Assembly: GCA_947385875.1 (NCBI GenBank)
Contig: CANDMV010000019.1
Span: 1 to 41,764, forward strand
DNA from: an uncultured Eubacterium sp.
Lineage (GTDB): Bacteria; Bacillota; Clostridia; Lachnospirales; Lachnospiraceae
Reading direction: 5' to 3'
DNA: 41,764 nucleotides
The notes beneath the pieces are model-generated. The model ran no database searches, was not told the origin of the DNA, and saw only the letters and a program-made list of their open reading frames with translations. Numbering within the stretch: the stretch's first letter is position 1; each line of letters opens with the position of its first letter. Below, piece by piece: positions 14,972 to 22,885 of the stretch. The translations under genes were made by a program, and so were the position numbers.

Positions 14972-15227
14972 GAAAAGTTATATCGAAGAACGAGCGGTTG
15001 AGATCGCAAATTATATTATACAGCACAATGCTACCGTACGGCAGGCGGCCAAGAAATATGGAATCAGCAAATCGACCGTACATAAAGACTGTACAGAAAG
15101 GTTGGGACAGGTCAATCCGACATTGGCTGCGGAAGTCAGAAAGGTTCTGGATGTCAATAAATCCGAACGCCATATCAGGGGAGGACTTGCCACAAAAGAA
15201 AAATATCTTCATCATCACTATATTTGA
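14970..15227 (+). CDS. spoIIID: Sporulation transcription factor SpoIIID
   Basis: 85 residues from a TTG start, 'KSYIEERAVEIANYII...TVRQAAKKYGISKSTVHKDCTERL', a helix-turn-helix, and the C-terminal 'VNKSERHIRGGLATKEKYLHHH' that marks SpoIIID. It is the mother-cell regulator that acts after sigma-E. The frame also has an ATG at 14955, but family members begin MK.YIEER and an AGGGG site sits 6 nt before the TTG, so TTG at 14970 is preferred. It has its own sigma-E-like promoter inside the terminator of the gene before it. It shows that the organism is, or descends from, an endospore former. Confidence 0.93.
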   Translation: MKSYIEERAVEIANYIIQHNATVRQAAKKYGISKSTVHKDCTERLGQVNPTLAAEVRKVLDVNKSERHIRGGLATKEKYLHHHYI

Positions 15228-15250
15228 TATGTTGTCATGTCATGGGGGAT

Positions 15251-15420
15251 CTAGAGCGTGTTCGAAAAATGCTTTCCGTGAAATGCACCCACAGGGCATG
15301 ATATGGAGAATTTATCTCAAATTTACGAGGCATAGCGGGCTGTGTTGATTAAATTTGGGATGAATTATCCGCAGTGTGGGGAGTGCAGATCGCGGAAATG
15401 ATTTTTCGAGCACGTTCTAG
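15251..15420 (+). mobile_element. Complete CTAG-bounded MITE-like element, 170 bp
   Basis: The ends are CTAGAGCGTGTTCGAAAAAT and its inverse with two mismatches. CTAG at both ends is consistent with a YTAR/CTAG target duplication, as for IS5-group transposons. An inner inverted repeat (GGAGAATTTATCTCAAATTTA against TAAATTTGGGATGAATTATCC) lets the whole element fold. There is no open reading frame of note. Confidence 0.8.
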
Positions 15421-15527
15421 TGTACTGACACGACGATAAATGAACTAATAAAACTATCCGCAAGTCATATAATAAAAGCATTGAAGTTGCTAGAGTTAGT
15501 TCAAATCTCATTGTGCCAGTACACTAG
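15417..15527. mobile_element. Second MITE-like element, 111 bp, sharing a CTAG with the first
   Basis: The ends are CTAGTGTACTGACAC (15417-15431) and GTGCCAGTACACTAG (15513-15527), an inverted repeat of 15 bp with one mismatch. The left CTAG is also the right end of the preceding element. Apart from these two elements and the promoter below, the 436-bp gap 15228-15663 holds nothing I can name. Confidence 0.7.
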
Positions 15528-15591
15528 CCAGATTTGTATGCTCTTATAATAATAACAGAAAATGGTTTGTAATTGAGACTGTCAATACGGC

Positions 15592-15620
15592 TTTACACCT
15601 TGCACAGAATCTGTTATGAT
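15592..15620 (+). promoter_or_regulatory. Promoter of the 40-aa small protein gene
   Basis: TTTACA (15592-15597), a 17-bp spacer and TATGAT (15615-15620). Confidence 0.55.
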
Positions 15621-15663
15621 AAAGCTGTAACGATCAAGGCAATCAAAGAAAGCAGGTGGTTGT

Positions 15664-15786
15664 ATGACAGGTAAAGAAGTGGTTAATTTAATTCAAAAAT
15701 TAGAAGAGGAAGGAATGTCTGCTGAAAAGATAATAGAAATAATTAAATACGTAGAAACAGCAGAGCCAAAAAAAGAAATACAATGA
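15664..15786 (+). CDS. Small hypothetical protein, 40 aa
   Basis: It reads MTGKEVVNLIQKLEEEGMSA then EKIIEIIKYVETAEPKKEIQ. It is an amphipathic two-helix peptide whose opening (MTGKE...LI..L...G.s...I...I.yvet) resembles short conserved proteins of unknown function often seen in Clostridia and their mobile elements. GCAGGTGGT precedes the ATG, a sigma-A-like promoter is upstream and a 15-bp hairpin follows. These three signals together support a real gene. The function is unknown. Confidence 0.6.
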   Translation: MTGKEVVNLIQKLEEEGMSAEKIIEIIKYVETAEPKKEIQ

Positions 15787-15812
15787 TAAATAATTCAACC
15801 GAAACGAACCAT

Positions 15813-15848
15813 AAGGTGTAAGGTCTTATTATTAAGGCTTTGCGCCTT
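15813..15848 (+). terminator. 15-bp hairpin after the small gene
   Basis: AAGGTGTAAGGTCTT (15813-15827) pairs with AAGGCTTTGCGCCTT (15834-15848) through 15 pairs including four G-U wobbles. The loop is 6 nt and the U tail weak. Because the wobbles pair only in the plus-strand RNA sense, the hairpin probably acts in that transcript. Confidence 0.5.
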
Positions 15849-15994
15849 TGTAATTTATGATAATAGAAAATTCGAGAAGCGTGCTTTCCATTATTGTGAT
15901 AAGAATATTGAGAGCGCATTTTAAGTAGCAGCAAAAGTTATCACTGATTAGAATAAGATGCATCAGATGGTGAGACGCAGATAGGAGAATGGAT

Positions 15995-17359
15995 ATGAGG
16001 GAAGATGTGGACAATGCAGATATAAAAAATAGAGATTTAGAAGATAAAGGCAGAGATCTAAACGATGAAGTGCAGCATGAACGAGCCATTCTGGTAGGCG
16101 TGGACGACGGAACGGATAAAAACTTTGAGAACTCTATGGAAGAGCTGGGGAGTCTGGCGCAGGCGTGTGGCATGGAGCCGGTGGGCGTAATCACGCAGAG
16201 GATGGAAAATTCTCATAGAGGTCAAAATAAAGGGCATAAGAGCCTATACGTAGGAACGGGCAAGCTGCAGGAAATAAAAGAGGCAATACAGTTCCTTGAA
16301 GCAGACATCGTGCTGTTTGACGATGCTCTGACTCCGTCGCAGCTGCGCAATCTGCAGTCAGAGCTGGCAAAACCGATTTTAGACAGGACGACATTGATTT
16401 TAAATATATTCGAATCGCGTGCCAGAACGAGAGAGGCTAAGCTGCAGGTGGAATCTGCGAAGTTGAGATACCTGCTTCCGAGGCTGGTCGGGATGCATGA
16501 GGCTTTGACCAGGCAGGGCGGCACTAGCGGCAGCATGAGTAATCGTGGTTCCGGTGAGAAAAAGCTGGAGCTTGATCGAAGAAGGATCGAGCATCGTATT
16601 ACAGAACTGGGCCGGGAGCTGGAAGAAGTATCTAGGGAAAGACGGGTGCAGCGTAAGCAGCGGCAGAAGGCCAGAGTGCCGCTCGTTGCTTTGGTGGGCT
16701 ATACAAATGCAGGAAAATCTACGGTTATGAATGCCATGATTGATACCTATATGGAGAATATGGAAAAAAAGGTAGTGGAGAAGGACATGCTGTTTGCTAC
16801 TCTGGATACCGCCGTAAGAAGAATCTGTACAGGAAACAACAGGGATTTTCTCCTGTCAGATACAGTCGGATTTATTCACAAGCTGCCTCATGCGTTGGTG
16901 AAGGCTTTCCGCTCGACTTTGGAAGAAGTGGAAAATGCAGATCTGCTTCTTCATGTCGTGGATTATGCGGATCCCCATTTCAGGGAACAGATGGAGATTA
17001 CAAAGCAGCTGCTGTCGGAGCTTGATACGGCAAATATTCCTATGATTACTGTATTCAATAAAGCAGACCGGTGTGGTATGGAGGATTATCCCAAGGCAGC
17101 AGGTGATGACAGAATTTATATTTCTGCTAAGGATCAGGATTCGATTCGGCTGCTGACTGACATGATTCTGGACAGGACTTATAGTGATTATGTAGCTGCG
17201 GAGTTTTTGATTCCTTATCAAAGAGGGGATGTCGTATCTTATTTTATGGAAAATTCTCAGATGGTCAGCAGTGAGTATGAGGAAGAGGGAACGCGGATTT
17301 GGGTAAGGTGCCATCAGGCAGATCGAGATAAATATGAGAATTATTGCTGCAGTATATAA
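15995..17359 (+). CDS. hflX: Ribosome-associated GTPase HflX
   Basis: About 454 residues. The N-terminal HflX domain ('AILVGVDDG...SLAQACGMEPVGVITQR', 'YVGTGKLQEIKEAI', 'ILDRTTLILNIFESRARTREAKLQVE') is joined by a coiled linker to a G domain. G1 is GYTNAGKST, G3 is DTVGF and G4 is NKAD. HflX splits stalled or hibernating 70S ribosomes. The frame has ATGs at 15989 and 15995. AGGAG at 15983-15987 is only 1 nt from the first but 7 nt from the second, so 15995 is the likely start. Confidence 0.93.
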   Translation: MREDVDNADIKNRDLEDKGRDLNDEVQHERAILVGVDDGTDKNFENSMEELGSLAQACGMEPVGVITQRMENSHRGQNKGHKSLYVGTGKLQEIKEAIQFLEADIVLFDDALTPSQLRNLQSELAKPILDRTTLILNIFESRARTREAKLQVESAKLRYLLPRLVGMHEALTRQGGTSGSMSNRGSGEKKLELDRRRIEHRITELGRELEEVSRERRVQRKQRQKARVPLVALVGYTNAGKSTVMNAMIDTYMENMEKKVVEKDMLFATLDTAVRRICTGNNRDFLLSDTVGFIHKLPHALVKAFRSTLEEVENADLLLHVVDYADPHFREQMEITKQLLSELDTANIPMITVFNKADRCGMEDYPKAAGDDRIYISAKDQDSIRLLTDMILDRTYSDYVAAEFLIPYQRGDVVSYFMENSQMVSSEYEEEGTRIWVRCHQADRDKYENYCCSI

Positions 17360-17476
17360 CTAAATTTACATGACTAGAAATTTTATCGCGGCAATGGCAT
17401 GAATCAGGCTGTAATAAAGTCTAATTTCTGTCCGGATGCACTGGAACGAGAAAAATGCTTGTACATTACGAACAAT

Positions 17477-17505
17477 GAAAAGCCCCTTAATAATTAAGGG
17501 GCTTT
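17477..17505. terminator. Bidirectional terminator between hflX and the GH85 gene
   Basis: GAAAGCCCCTTAA (17477-17489) pairs with its inverse (17493-17505). This is a strong GC-rich stem with A/T tails on both sides, between two convergent genes. Confidence 0.75.
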
Positions 17506-17513
17506 CAATACAT

Positions 17514-20500
17514 TTATTGTGCAGCTTCTTCTTTCTCTACCTTTACGACAGAGCTTGCCCAGATGGAAGCATCTGTAGACAGGCTGCATTTTACAGTTAC
17601 AGAACTTGCTGTTTCATCGGCACCCAGTGTCAGGATACACTCTGGATGTGCTTTGTCTTTTGTCTCGACGATTTCTACTTTTGTATTTTCGGAACGAGCT
17701 CTTTCGACTGTCCATACTACTTGCTCGTCTTTCTTGTCGCCGCGTACTTCTACTGCGAATTTCTTTGTCTCACCCGGCTTGATCGTGTCTGCTTCGGTAT
17801 CAGAAGAGACAGCGATGGCTGTATTGTTGTGGATTGTGACTTCTTCGGAACGGTTTCCTTTGTAGTCTTCCAGAACTACTGTGATATCATCTGCACCTGC
17901 TACGTTTGGCATTTCGCTTTCGTAACGGGTAATTGTTGTTTCTGTAGAAGGGCCGTCTGGTGTAATTGTCTTGTAAGTCAGCTTGTACCAGTCTTTTGGC
18001 AGTGGAGCTGTCAAAGCGCCGTTCTTAACAGAGCCGGTGTATGGTTTGCAGTAGCTGTCGTCCATACGCCCGTCGTATGCGGTAGCTGTGCCGTCAGCTG
18101 TTGTAATCAGCATGTTGTATCTGGCGCCGTCTGCGTCTGCGCCTTTTGGCACTTCAACGATAGCGCTCTGTTCTCCTTCGGCTGACCAGATGGTATTGTC
18201 TGTGCTGTAAGCTTTTTGTACAGATACTGTAGCATCCGGGCCAGTCCATGATACGTTTAGCTTGCCGTCTTCAGCGATTACTTTTACATCCTTGACAGCA
18301 TTGCTGTAATCATAGATTGCCTTCGCAGCTTTACTCTGTTTTCCTTCTTCGGATACAGCTTTTACACGGATAGCTGCTTTGCCGTCTGTATTGTAGATGT
18401 CTTTAATGTAGAAAATATCGTCATAAGTTCCGCCGAGGTAGATTTCTTTGCCGTCTTTTACAGTGTATACGTTATACTGTTTTACTTTGTCATAGGATGC
18501 AAGATCCCAGGATATTACCATTTCGCCGGTGTCGTATGCCTTATCAATCGTCAGTCCTGTCGGAGTTGCTGGAGCTGCCATCTTCTTTGAGCTTAAGTAT
18601 GCCAGTCTGCCGACATTGATCTGGTAATCTTTTGCGCTGTCGGATACTGCAAGGCCGATGGAGGCAATTTTTCTGCCTGAATAGCCTGAGAGGTCTACGC
18701 TGGATTTTGCCCATTCTCCGGCTTTGTCTGAGTTGTTAATATCCAGTTTTACTACATTGTCCGTATCGTCTGCAAAAATAAGGCCGAGCTGTAATTTTGC
18801 ATTGTCGTTGGAGACTTTCTGGAATGTTACGTTTACATGTGTATCTTCTTTTACATCTAAATCTGTTTTGTACAGATGGATATAATCATCCTTGCCGGCA
18901 TCCCCGTAGATCACGAGCGAAGAACCGCCGCTGTATGCGCCGACCTGTTTATAATCAAAGCTTCCGGACTTTCCTGAAGGATCGTCCTTGCCGTTGTCAT
19001 AGTTCTTTGCTAATTTAGAGCCGTAATCGAAGTCAACATTCAGATTTCCATCCTTTGATTCGATCCACCACTGCCAGGTAGGAAGTATGTCCTGAATATT
19101 GATATTTGACCATTCGTTGGAATTGGATACTTTTCCTCTGATCTTGTATTCCATGCCGTGTCCGGTATTAAAATTAGTAACAAATGTATCGCCGTTAATG
19201 ACAGATCTCTCTGTGATGTAAGCTGCTACTCCGTCAAAGGTCTGGGATTCCTGTGTGCCGATGGCAATGTCTTTATTGTCTGCATAGGTCTTGCGGTTTG
19301 CAGTAGAGCTTGCTTTTGTCGGATCCTGGAACGGGCCTGACCACCATCTGCGTTCACGCTCGAATGCCATCCACTGGAATTCATCTTTTTCACGGCGCAT
19401 AGCTACGTTATCATTGCCGCCGTCAAAGTCTTCGTCAAGACCGCTGTGTACAAAATCTGTTCCTAAGGAAGCGATTGCGTTCATAGGCTGTCCGTCTTCT
19501 CCGAGGTTCAGGCGCAGGTCATACTTCTGATCCCAGCGGTCACCGCCGGCTTCTATGCCGACAAAGACAGTGTCAAGAGGATTTAAGCCTAATGATTTTG
19601 CGTGTGCTGCTGAGTCTTTCAGCTTATCAGCATCCCACCAGTAATTTAAAAAGATCGAATCGCTGTACTGTGTATCGCCTTCTTTAACGAATGGAGAATC
19701 TACGATGTTAAATTCATTTTCGTAGCTGATCGCGCCGGTTTCATTATGGATGGAATCATACCATTGAACATAGACGCCGTCGTCGCGCAGCTGTTTCATA
19801 AACTGCTTGTACAGAGGAATGTCGGCTGTAGGAATTTTTTCTTCCTGATTGATGAACCAGCCGTCAAAGCCGTAGTATTTACACATTTCTGCCAGCTTTG
19901 CAGCATATGGGAAGCTGCCGTCTTCGTTCTGTGTTAAAAGTGCTGTGTGCTTGAGTCCTGTACGAGGAAGGAAGATACATCCGATCGAAAGGACGCCGTT
20001 TTTATGCGCTGCATTTGTATAAGCCGCGTTTGGTGCGTTTACCAGGCCGAATTCGAATTTGCGGTATTTCCACGAATCTACGACACCGCGTTCGTTCTGA
20101 TATAGTTCTTCCGGTACTTCTTCGGTCGGAAGGCCGTGCCAGGAACCGTAATAATCGGCATACTGCCAGAAATTAAACAGGTACTGGCTGAATTCGTTGG
20201 TATACTGGTATGCGTCAAAAAAGGCATTGCCGTAATCGCCTGTCAATGTAAAATATTCTGTTTCGCTGTTTAATTCCGGATTAGCCTGTGTAGCAGCAAG
20301 CGGTGCATTTCTCTTCTGGAGCGGTACTCTGGCGCGCATAAGCTCGCTGTTAGGATCTGTTTCGGGTGACCAGTCCAGTAAATCTTCTGCACGGTAGCCG
20401 TGTGCATAAGCCTGATTTTCGCCCTTTGCGCTTTCGCCTATGTATGGCAGTGTATCGCTGGCTAATACCGGCATAGATGTGCCGAGTACGGAAGCGGCAG

Positions 20501-20552
20501 CGACGAGAGCAGTTACTTTCCCTTTAAGGGCTCTGCGTTTTATTTTTTTCAT
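17514..20552 (-). CDS. Secreted GH85 endo-beta-N-acetylglucosaminidase
   Basis: 1012 residues. A signal peptide (basic start, hydrophobic to about 25, probable cut after VLA31) is followed by a GH85 domain (about 85-450). The catalytic pair is Asn235 and Glu237 in GFDGWFINQEE, with WYD at 264-266. GH85 enzymes cut between the two core GlcNAc residues of N-glycans. A beta-sandwich domain (about 480-655), an FN3-like domain (about 660-745), further beta-rich repeats and an Ig-like C-terminal domain (about 905-1005) follow. There is no LPxTG, SLH or terminal membrane helix, so it is either released or held non-covalently. AGGAGG is about 14 nt from the ATG, longer than usual. It would supply glycans to the ABC importer encoded in the same locus. 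Confidence 0.92.
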   Translation of the reverse strand: MKKIKRRALKGKVTALVAAASVLGTSMPVLASDTLPYIGESAKGENQAYAHGYRAEDLLDWSPETDPNSELMRARVPLQKRNAPLAATQANPELNSETEYFTLTGDYGNAFFDAYQYTNEFSQYLFNFWQYADYYGSWHGLPTEEVPEELYQNERGVVDSWKYRKFEFGLVNAPNAAYTNAAHKNGVLSIGCIFLPRTGLKHTALLTQNEDGSFPYAAKLAEMCKYYGFDGWFINQEEKIPTADIPLYKQFMKQLRDDGVYVQWYDSIHNETGAISYENEFNIVDSPFVKEGDTQYSDSIFLNYWWDADKLKDSAAHAKSLGLNPLDTVFVGIEAGGDRWDQKYDLRLNLGEDGQPMNAIASLGTDFVHSGLDEDFDGGNDNVAMRREKDEFQWMAFERERRWWSGPFQDPTKASSTANRKTYADNKDIAIGTQESQTFDGVAAYITERSVINGDTFVTNFNTGHGMEYKIRGKVSNSNEWSNINIQDILPTWQWWIESKDGNLNVDFDYGSKLAKNYDNGKDDPSGKSGSFDYKQVGAYSGGSSLVIYGDAGKDDYIHLYKTDLDVKEDTHVNVTFQKVSNDNAKLQLGLIFADDTDNVVKLDINNSDKAGEWAKSSVDLSGYSGRKIASIGLAVSDSAKDYQINVGRLAYLSSKKMAAPATPTGLTIDKAYDTGEMVISWDLASYDKVKQYNVYTVKDGKEIYLGGTYDDIFYIKDIYNTDGKAAIRVKAVSEEGKQSKAAKAIYDYSNAVKDVKVIAEDGKLNVSWTGPDATVSVQKAYSTDNTIWSAEGEQSAIVEVPKGADADGARYNMLITTADGTATAYDGRMDDSYCKPYTGSVKNGALTAPLPKDWYKLTYKTITPDGPSTETTITRYESEMPNVAGADDITVVLEDYKGNRSEEVTIHNNTAIAVSSDTEADTIKPGETKKFAVEVRGDKKDEQVVWTVERARSENTKVEIVETKDKAHPECILTLGADETASSVTVKCSLSTDASIWASSVVKVEKEEAAQ

Positions 20553-20617
20553 AATTGTTTCTGATACCTCCTATCAATACCTTCTGAAACTTTATTCTCG
20601 CGGACACAGGAAAACAG

Positions 20618-20638
20618 TAACGGTTCAGACAAGCTGAC
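20618..20638 (-). repeat. Short dispersed repeat (GTCAGCTTGTCTGAAC type)
   Basis: On the reverse strand it is GTCAGCTTGTCTGAACCGTT, nearly identical to 32133-32152 and related to 31117-31136. It lies in the leader of the GH85 gene. The imperfect hairpin AGTCAGTAACC...GGTTGCTGACT lies nearby at about 20697-20731. Confidence 0.55.
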
Positions 20639-20776
20639 TTGGTACTGTTATGGAAAACAGCCGTGTTTACGTGGGGCTGTGATGGATGCCGCGAGAGTCA
20701 GTAACCGATTCTTACATAGGGTTGCTGACTTTGGCAACGGGCTCATTCAAATGCGCATTTTGTTTGAGATGAGCTA

Positions 20777-20805
20777 AGATTAACATATTTAACATAATTT
20801 GGCAA
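20777..20805 (-). promoter_or_regulatory. GH85 promoter with overlapping LacI-type operator motifs
   Basis: On the minus strand: TTGCCA (20805-20800), a 17-bp spacer and TAATCT (20782-20777). Two ATGTTAA motifs (20795-20789 and 20786-20780) lie in the spacer and run into the -10. The same ATGTTAAT is at the -10 of the ABC operon promoter. The leader would be about 220 nt. Confidence 0.5.
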
Positions 20806-20970
20806 TATTTATTTATAATTTATTACAAATATTTTGCGGATGGCAAAATTATTCGTTTTTTTACCGAAAAATAAAGTTGGTTTTTTGTACTTTTTGTAGA
20901 AAATGGCAGAAGGGCGCAGATAAACAATAGTTAGCATTCGTAAACACGAATATTTTGCAGAAAGCAGTGA

Positions 20971-21050
20971 TCAGGTGTTACATATTGGCTGTTCGGACGC
21001 TGAGAGAGGGAATCTGCCTTGTCTGCCGGCGTCCGTTCCAGAATGTAAAA
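20971..21050 (-). repeat. Partial copy of the 31.6-31.8 kb palindromic repeat
   Basis: The segment with 'cggacgctgagagagggaat' and 'cggcgtccgttccagaatg' matches the inverse of 31672-31735 almost base for base. It lies in the 969-bp gap (20553-21521) between the GH85 gene and the regulator. The rest of that gap holds the GH85 promoter, the hairpin at 21264 and the MITE remnant at 21327. Confidence 0.7.
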
Positions 21051-21263
21051 TGTTTAGGTCTTATCAAAATCAGCGTTCAGGAAATGTCGTCTTCAATGTA
21101 ATTGTATTGATTGTTTTCATATTAAGACGTAGGATTCAGGGTATGGAAAGACCTTTGCGCTGACGCGAATCTGTATACACTGCTTATACGAAAGATCTAC
21201 GAGACAGTACACGGTATATCGATCATAAAATGCTTCATACGTTATGCGCAGGATAATTTTTCG

Positions 21264-21326
21264 AGAGTGCATGTCAAAAAAGGGAGGTGTATCGGGGGAG
21301 CGCCTCCGTTTTTTGACATGCACTCT
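21264..21326. other. Strong 24-bp hairpin
   Basis: AGAGTGCATGTCAAAAAA plus GGAGG (21264-21287) pairs with its inverse (21303-21326), with one mismatch and a 15-nt loop. It directly abuts the MITE remnant. It may be the inner end of another element or a regulatory hairpin. Confidence 0.6.
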
Positions 21327-21486
21327 TCGCTTTGCGGAGAATTTATCCCATACTTAAAAGCACAGCCTGCTGTACCTTATAAATTTGGATAAATTCTCCA
21401 TATCATTCCCTGTGAGTGCAAAGTGGGAAGCATATTATGCACGATGTGCAGTTTGGCAGTTTTCACAGAAAGCAGTTTTCAAGCAC
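21327..21486 (-). mobile_element. Diverged CTAG-MITE copy with an internal insertion
   Basis: 'agaatttatccc...gcacagcctgctgt.cct.ataaatttggataaattctccatatcat.ccctgtgagtgca' matches the inverse of the 15251-15420 core. About 40 bp are inserted before the 'ttttcacagaaagcagttttcaagcac' end, which corresponds to the terminal repeat of the family. Confidence 0.6.
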
Positions 21487-21521
21487 TGGATTAAGATAAC
21501 AAACTTATCTTTCTGACATAC

Positions 21522-22550
21522 TCAATATATAATCGAATCCCTATATATCACCTCAGGATTAATGTAAGTAAGTTCATATGGAGCATCTGCATGTTCCATC
21601 CGGTAAATCATCTGCATGGAGAGACGCTTGCCCAGCAGGCTTGTTTTGACATCCGCGGTCGTGATTAATTCTTCGATATTGGAATATTCATGGCTTCCGT
21701 CATATCCGGTTACGACAATCCCTCTGGGGATCCGGGCCGTGTGCTCTGCAAAATATAGATGCAGAAAGTGCGCGATATAGTCGCTGACGCAGATGAAAGC
21801 CTGCGGCAGCGTTTCAAGCGAATCTAAGAAGTCGCTGAGCTCGCGGTAGTAGGAAAAGATGCCGATGCTGTGTGTCAGGCATACGGTTTCATCGATTTCT
21901 AAATGGTGGTCTGCCATACACTGGCAGTATCCCTTATAGCGGTCCAGATTCGTACGTGCGTAATGAATATCACCGATAAAGCCTATGTGGGCCAGGCCGC
22001 GGTCGATAATTGATTTCGTGATTTTGTAGATCGAGTCATGGCCTTCCAGTAAGATCAGGTCGCCATGAAGCTGGCAGATCTCCATCTGCGGTACGGTATC
22101 TAAAAAGACTTTTGGCAGCTCTAGCTCATTAATGAGACGGAGCAGATTTTCATCATAGACATTGAGTATAATGGCGCCTTGTATGTCGTCGCTGCTTAAT
22201 ATGGCGGGCATCGTAAAGCTGTCTGTATAGGCGGACGGCATATAAGTATACATCATATTCACGTTATGGTAAGAAAGCTCCTGCGCCATCCGGTGTATAA
22301 TATGTGTCCAAAAGGTTGAGGAATCCGGTCTTGAAATAATCAGGGAGACGGTTTTTTCATTTCCATCTGCATTGGCTCTTGCAGCTTCGGCAGGGAGGCT
22401 GATTTTTGAGTAGCCCAGTTCTTTTGCTTTGTTCAGGACGTTCTGTCTGAGGGAGGAGGATACGCCGCTTTGATTCTTGAATACTTTCCAGACCGTAACC
22501 CGTGAAATTCCCAGGGCATCCGCGATGTCTTGCATTGTTATTTTACTCAT
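21522..22550 (-). CDS. LacI-family transcriptional regulator
   Basis: 342 residues. The N-terminal LacI HTH (about 4-48, 'TMQDIADALGISRVTVWKVF' then 'KNQSGVSSSLRQNVLNKAKELGY') precedes a periplasmic-binding-protein-like effector domain ('VSLIISRPDSSTFWTHIIHRMAQEL', 'HIGFIGDIHYARTNLDRYKGY', 'IVVTGYDGSHEYSNIEELITT'). AGGGGG lies before the ATG. It is divergent from the ABC operon, and the intergenic region holds three TAAAATGTTAA motifs. It is probably the local regulator of the N-glycan genes, with a mannose-containing sugar or sugar phosphate as effector (inference). Confidence 0.88.
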   Translation of the reverse strand: MSKITMQDIADALGISRVTVWKVFKNQSGVSSSLRQNVLNKAKELGYSKISLPAEAARANADGNEKTVSLIISRPDSSTFWTHIIHRMAQELSYHNVNMMYTYMPSAYTDSFTMPAILSSDDIQGAIILNVYDENLLRLINELELPKVFLDTVPQMEICQLHGDLILLEGHDSIYKITKSIIDRGLAHIGFIGDIHYARTNLDRYKGYCQCMADHHLEIDETVCLTHSIGIFSYYRELSDFLDSLETLPQAFICVSDYIAHFLHLYFAEHTARIPRGIVVTGYDGSHEYSNIEELITTADVKTSLLGKRLSMQMIYRMEHADAPYELTYINPEVIYRDSIIY

Positions 22551-22666
22551 TGGAAACCCCCTTTTTTTGTTTTGATTTTTATCTTAAGTATGGTTATCAG
22601 TTTCATGGTTTTTACTAGTATAGCATGTTGTCAGTGGAAAAGCAAAGCAAGTTTTTTTAACAAAAG

Positions 22667-22856
22667 TTAACATTTTATGAACGAAGATTTTGACGTGCGA
22701 ATTATAAACATACGTGTATTATTTTGTAAAAAAACAAAATGAAATTTAACGCTTTGGTTAAAATGCACAATAAAAATTGGCGTAAGGAAAATAATGTTAA
22801 AATACTATTGACAAAATGCCGATAAAATGTTAATGTGGTATTACGTAAAATGTTAA
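22667..22856 (+). promoter_or_regulatory. Divergent control region: ABC operon promoter and TAAAATGTTAA operators
   Basis: TTGACA (22808-22813), a 17-bp spacer and TAATGT (22831-22836) form the plus-strand promoter. TAAAATGTTAA occurs at 22823-22833 (over the -10) and 22846-22856, 23 bp apart, and its inverse TTAACATTTTA at 22667-22677 toward the regulator gene. The 335-bp intergenic region is otherwise AT-rich without further recognisable features. Confidence 0.6.
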
Positions 22857-22885
22857 CGGCTTTTTTAACAAGAAAGGAGGAGGCA

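Noticed and set aside
17436..18185. 249-aa Cys-rich frame on the plus strand
   Set aside because: It lies antisense to the well-supported GH85 gene, runs across its terminator, and has the Cys/Phe-rich make-up of a mirror frame.
20975..21163. 62-aa frame in the GH85-regulator gap
   Set aside because: It is made of a dispersed repeat and has no ribosome site.
22835..22885. GTG-initiated N-terminal extension of the first permease
   Set aside because: It covers the promoter -10 and operators; the ATG at 22886 has AAGGAGG.
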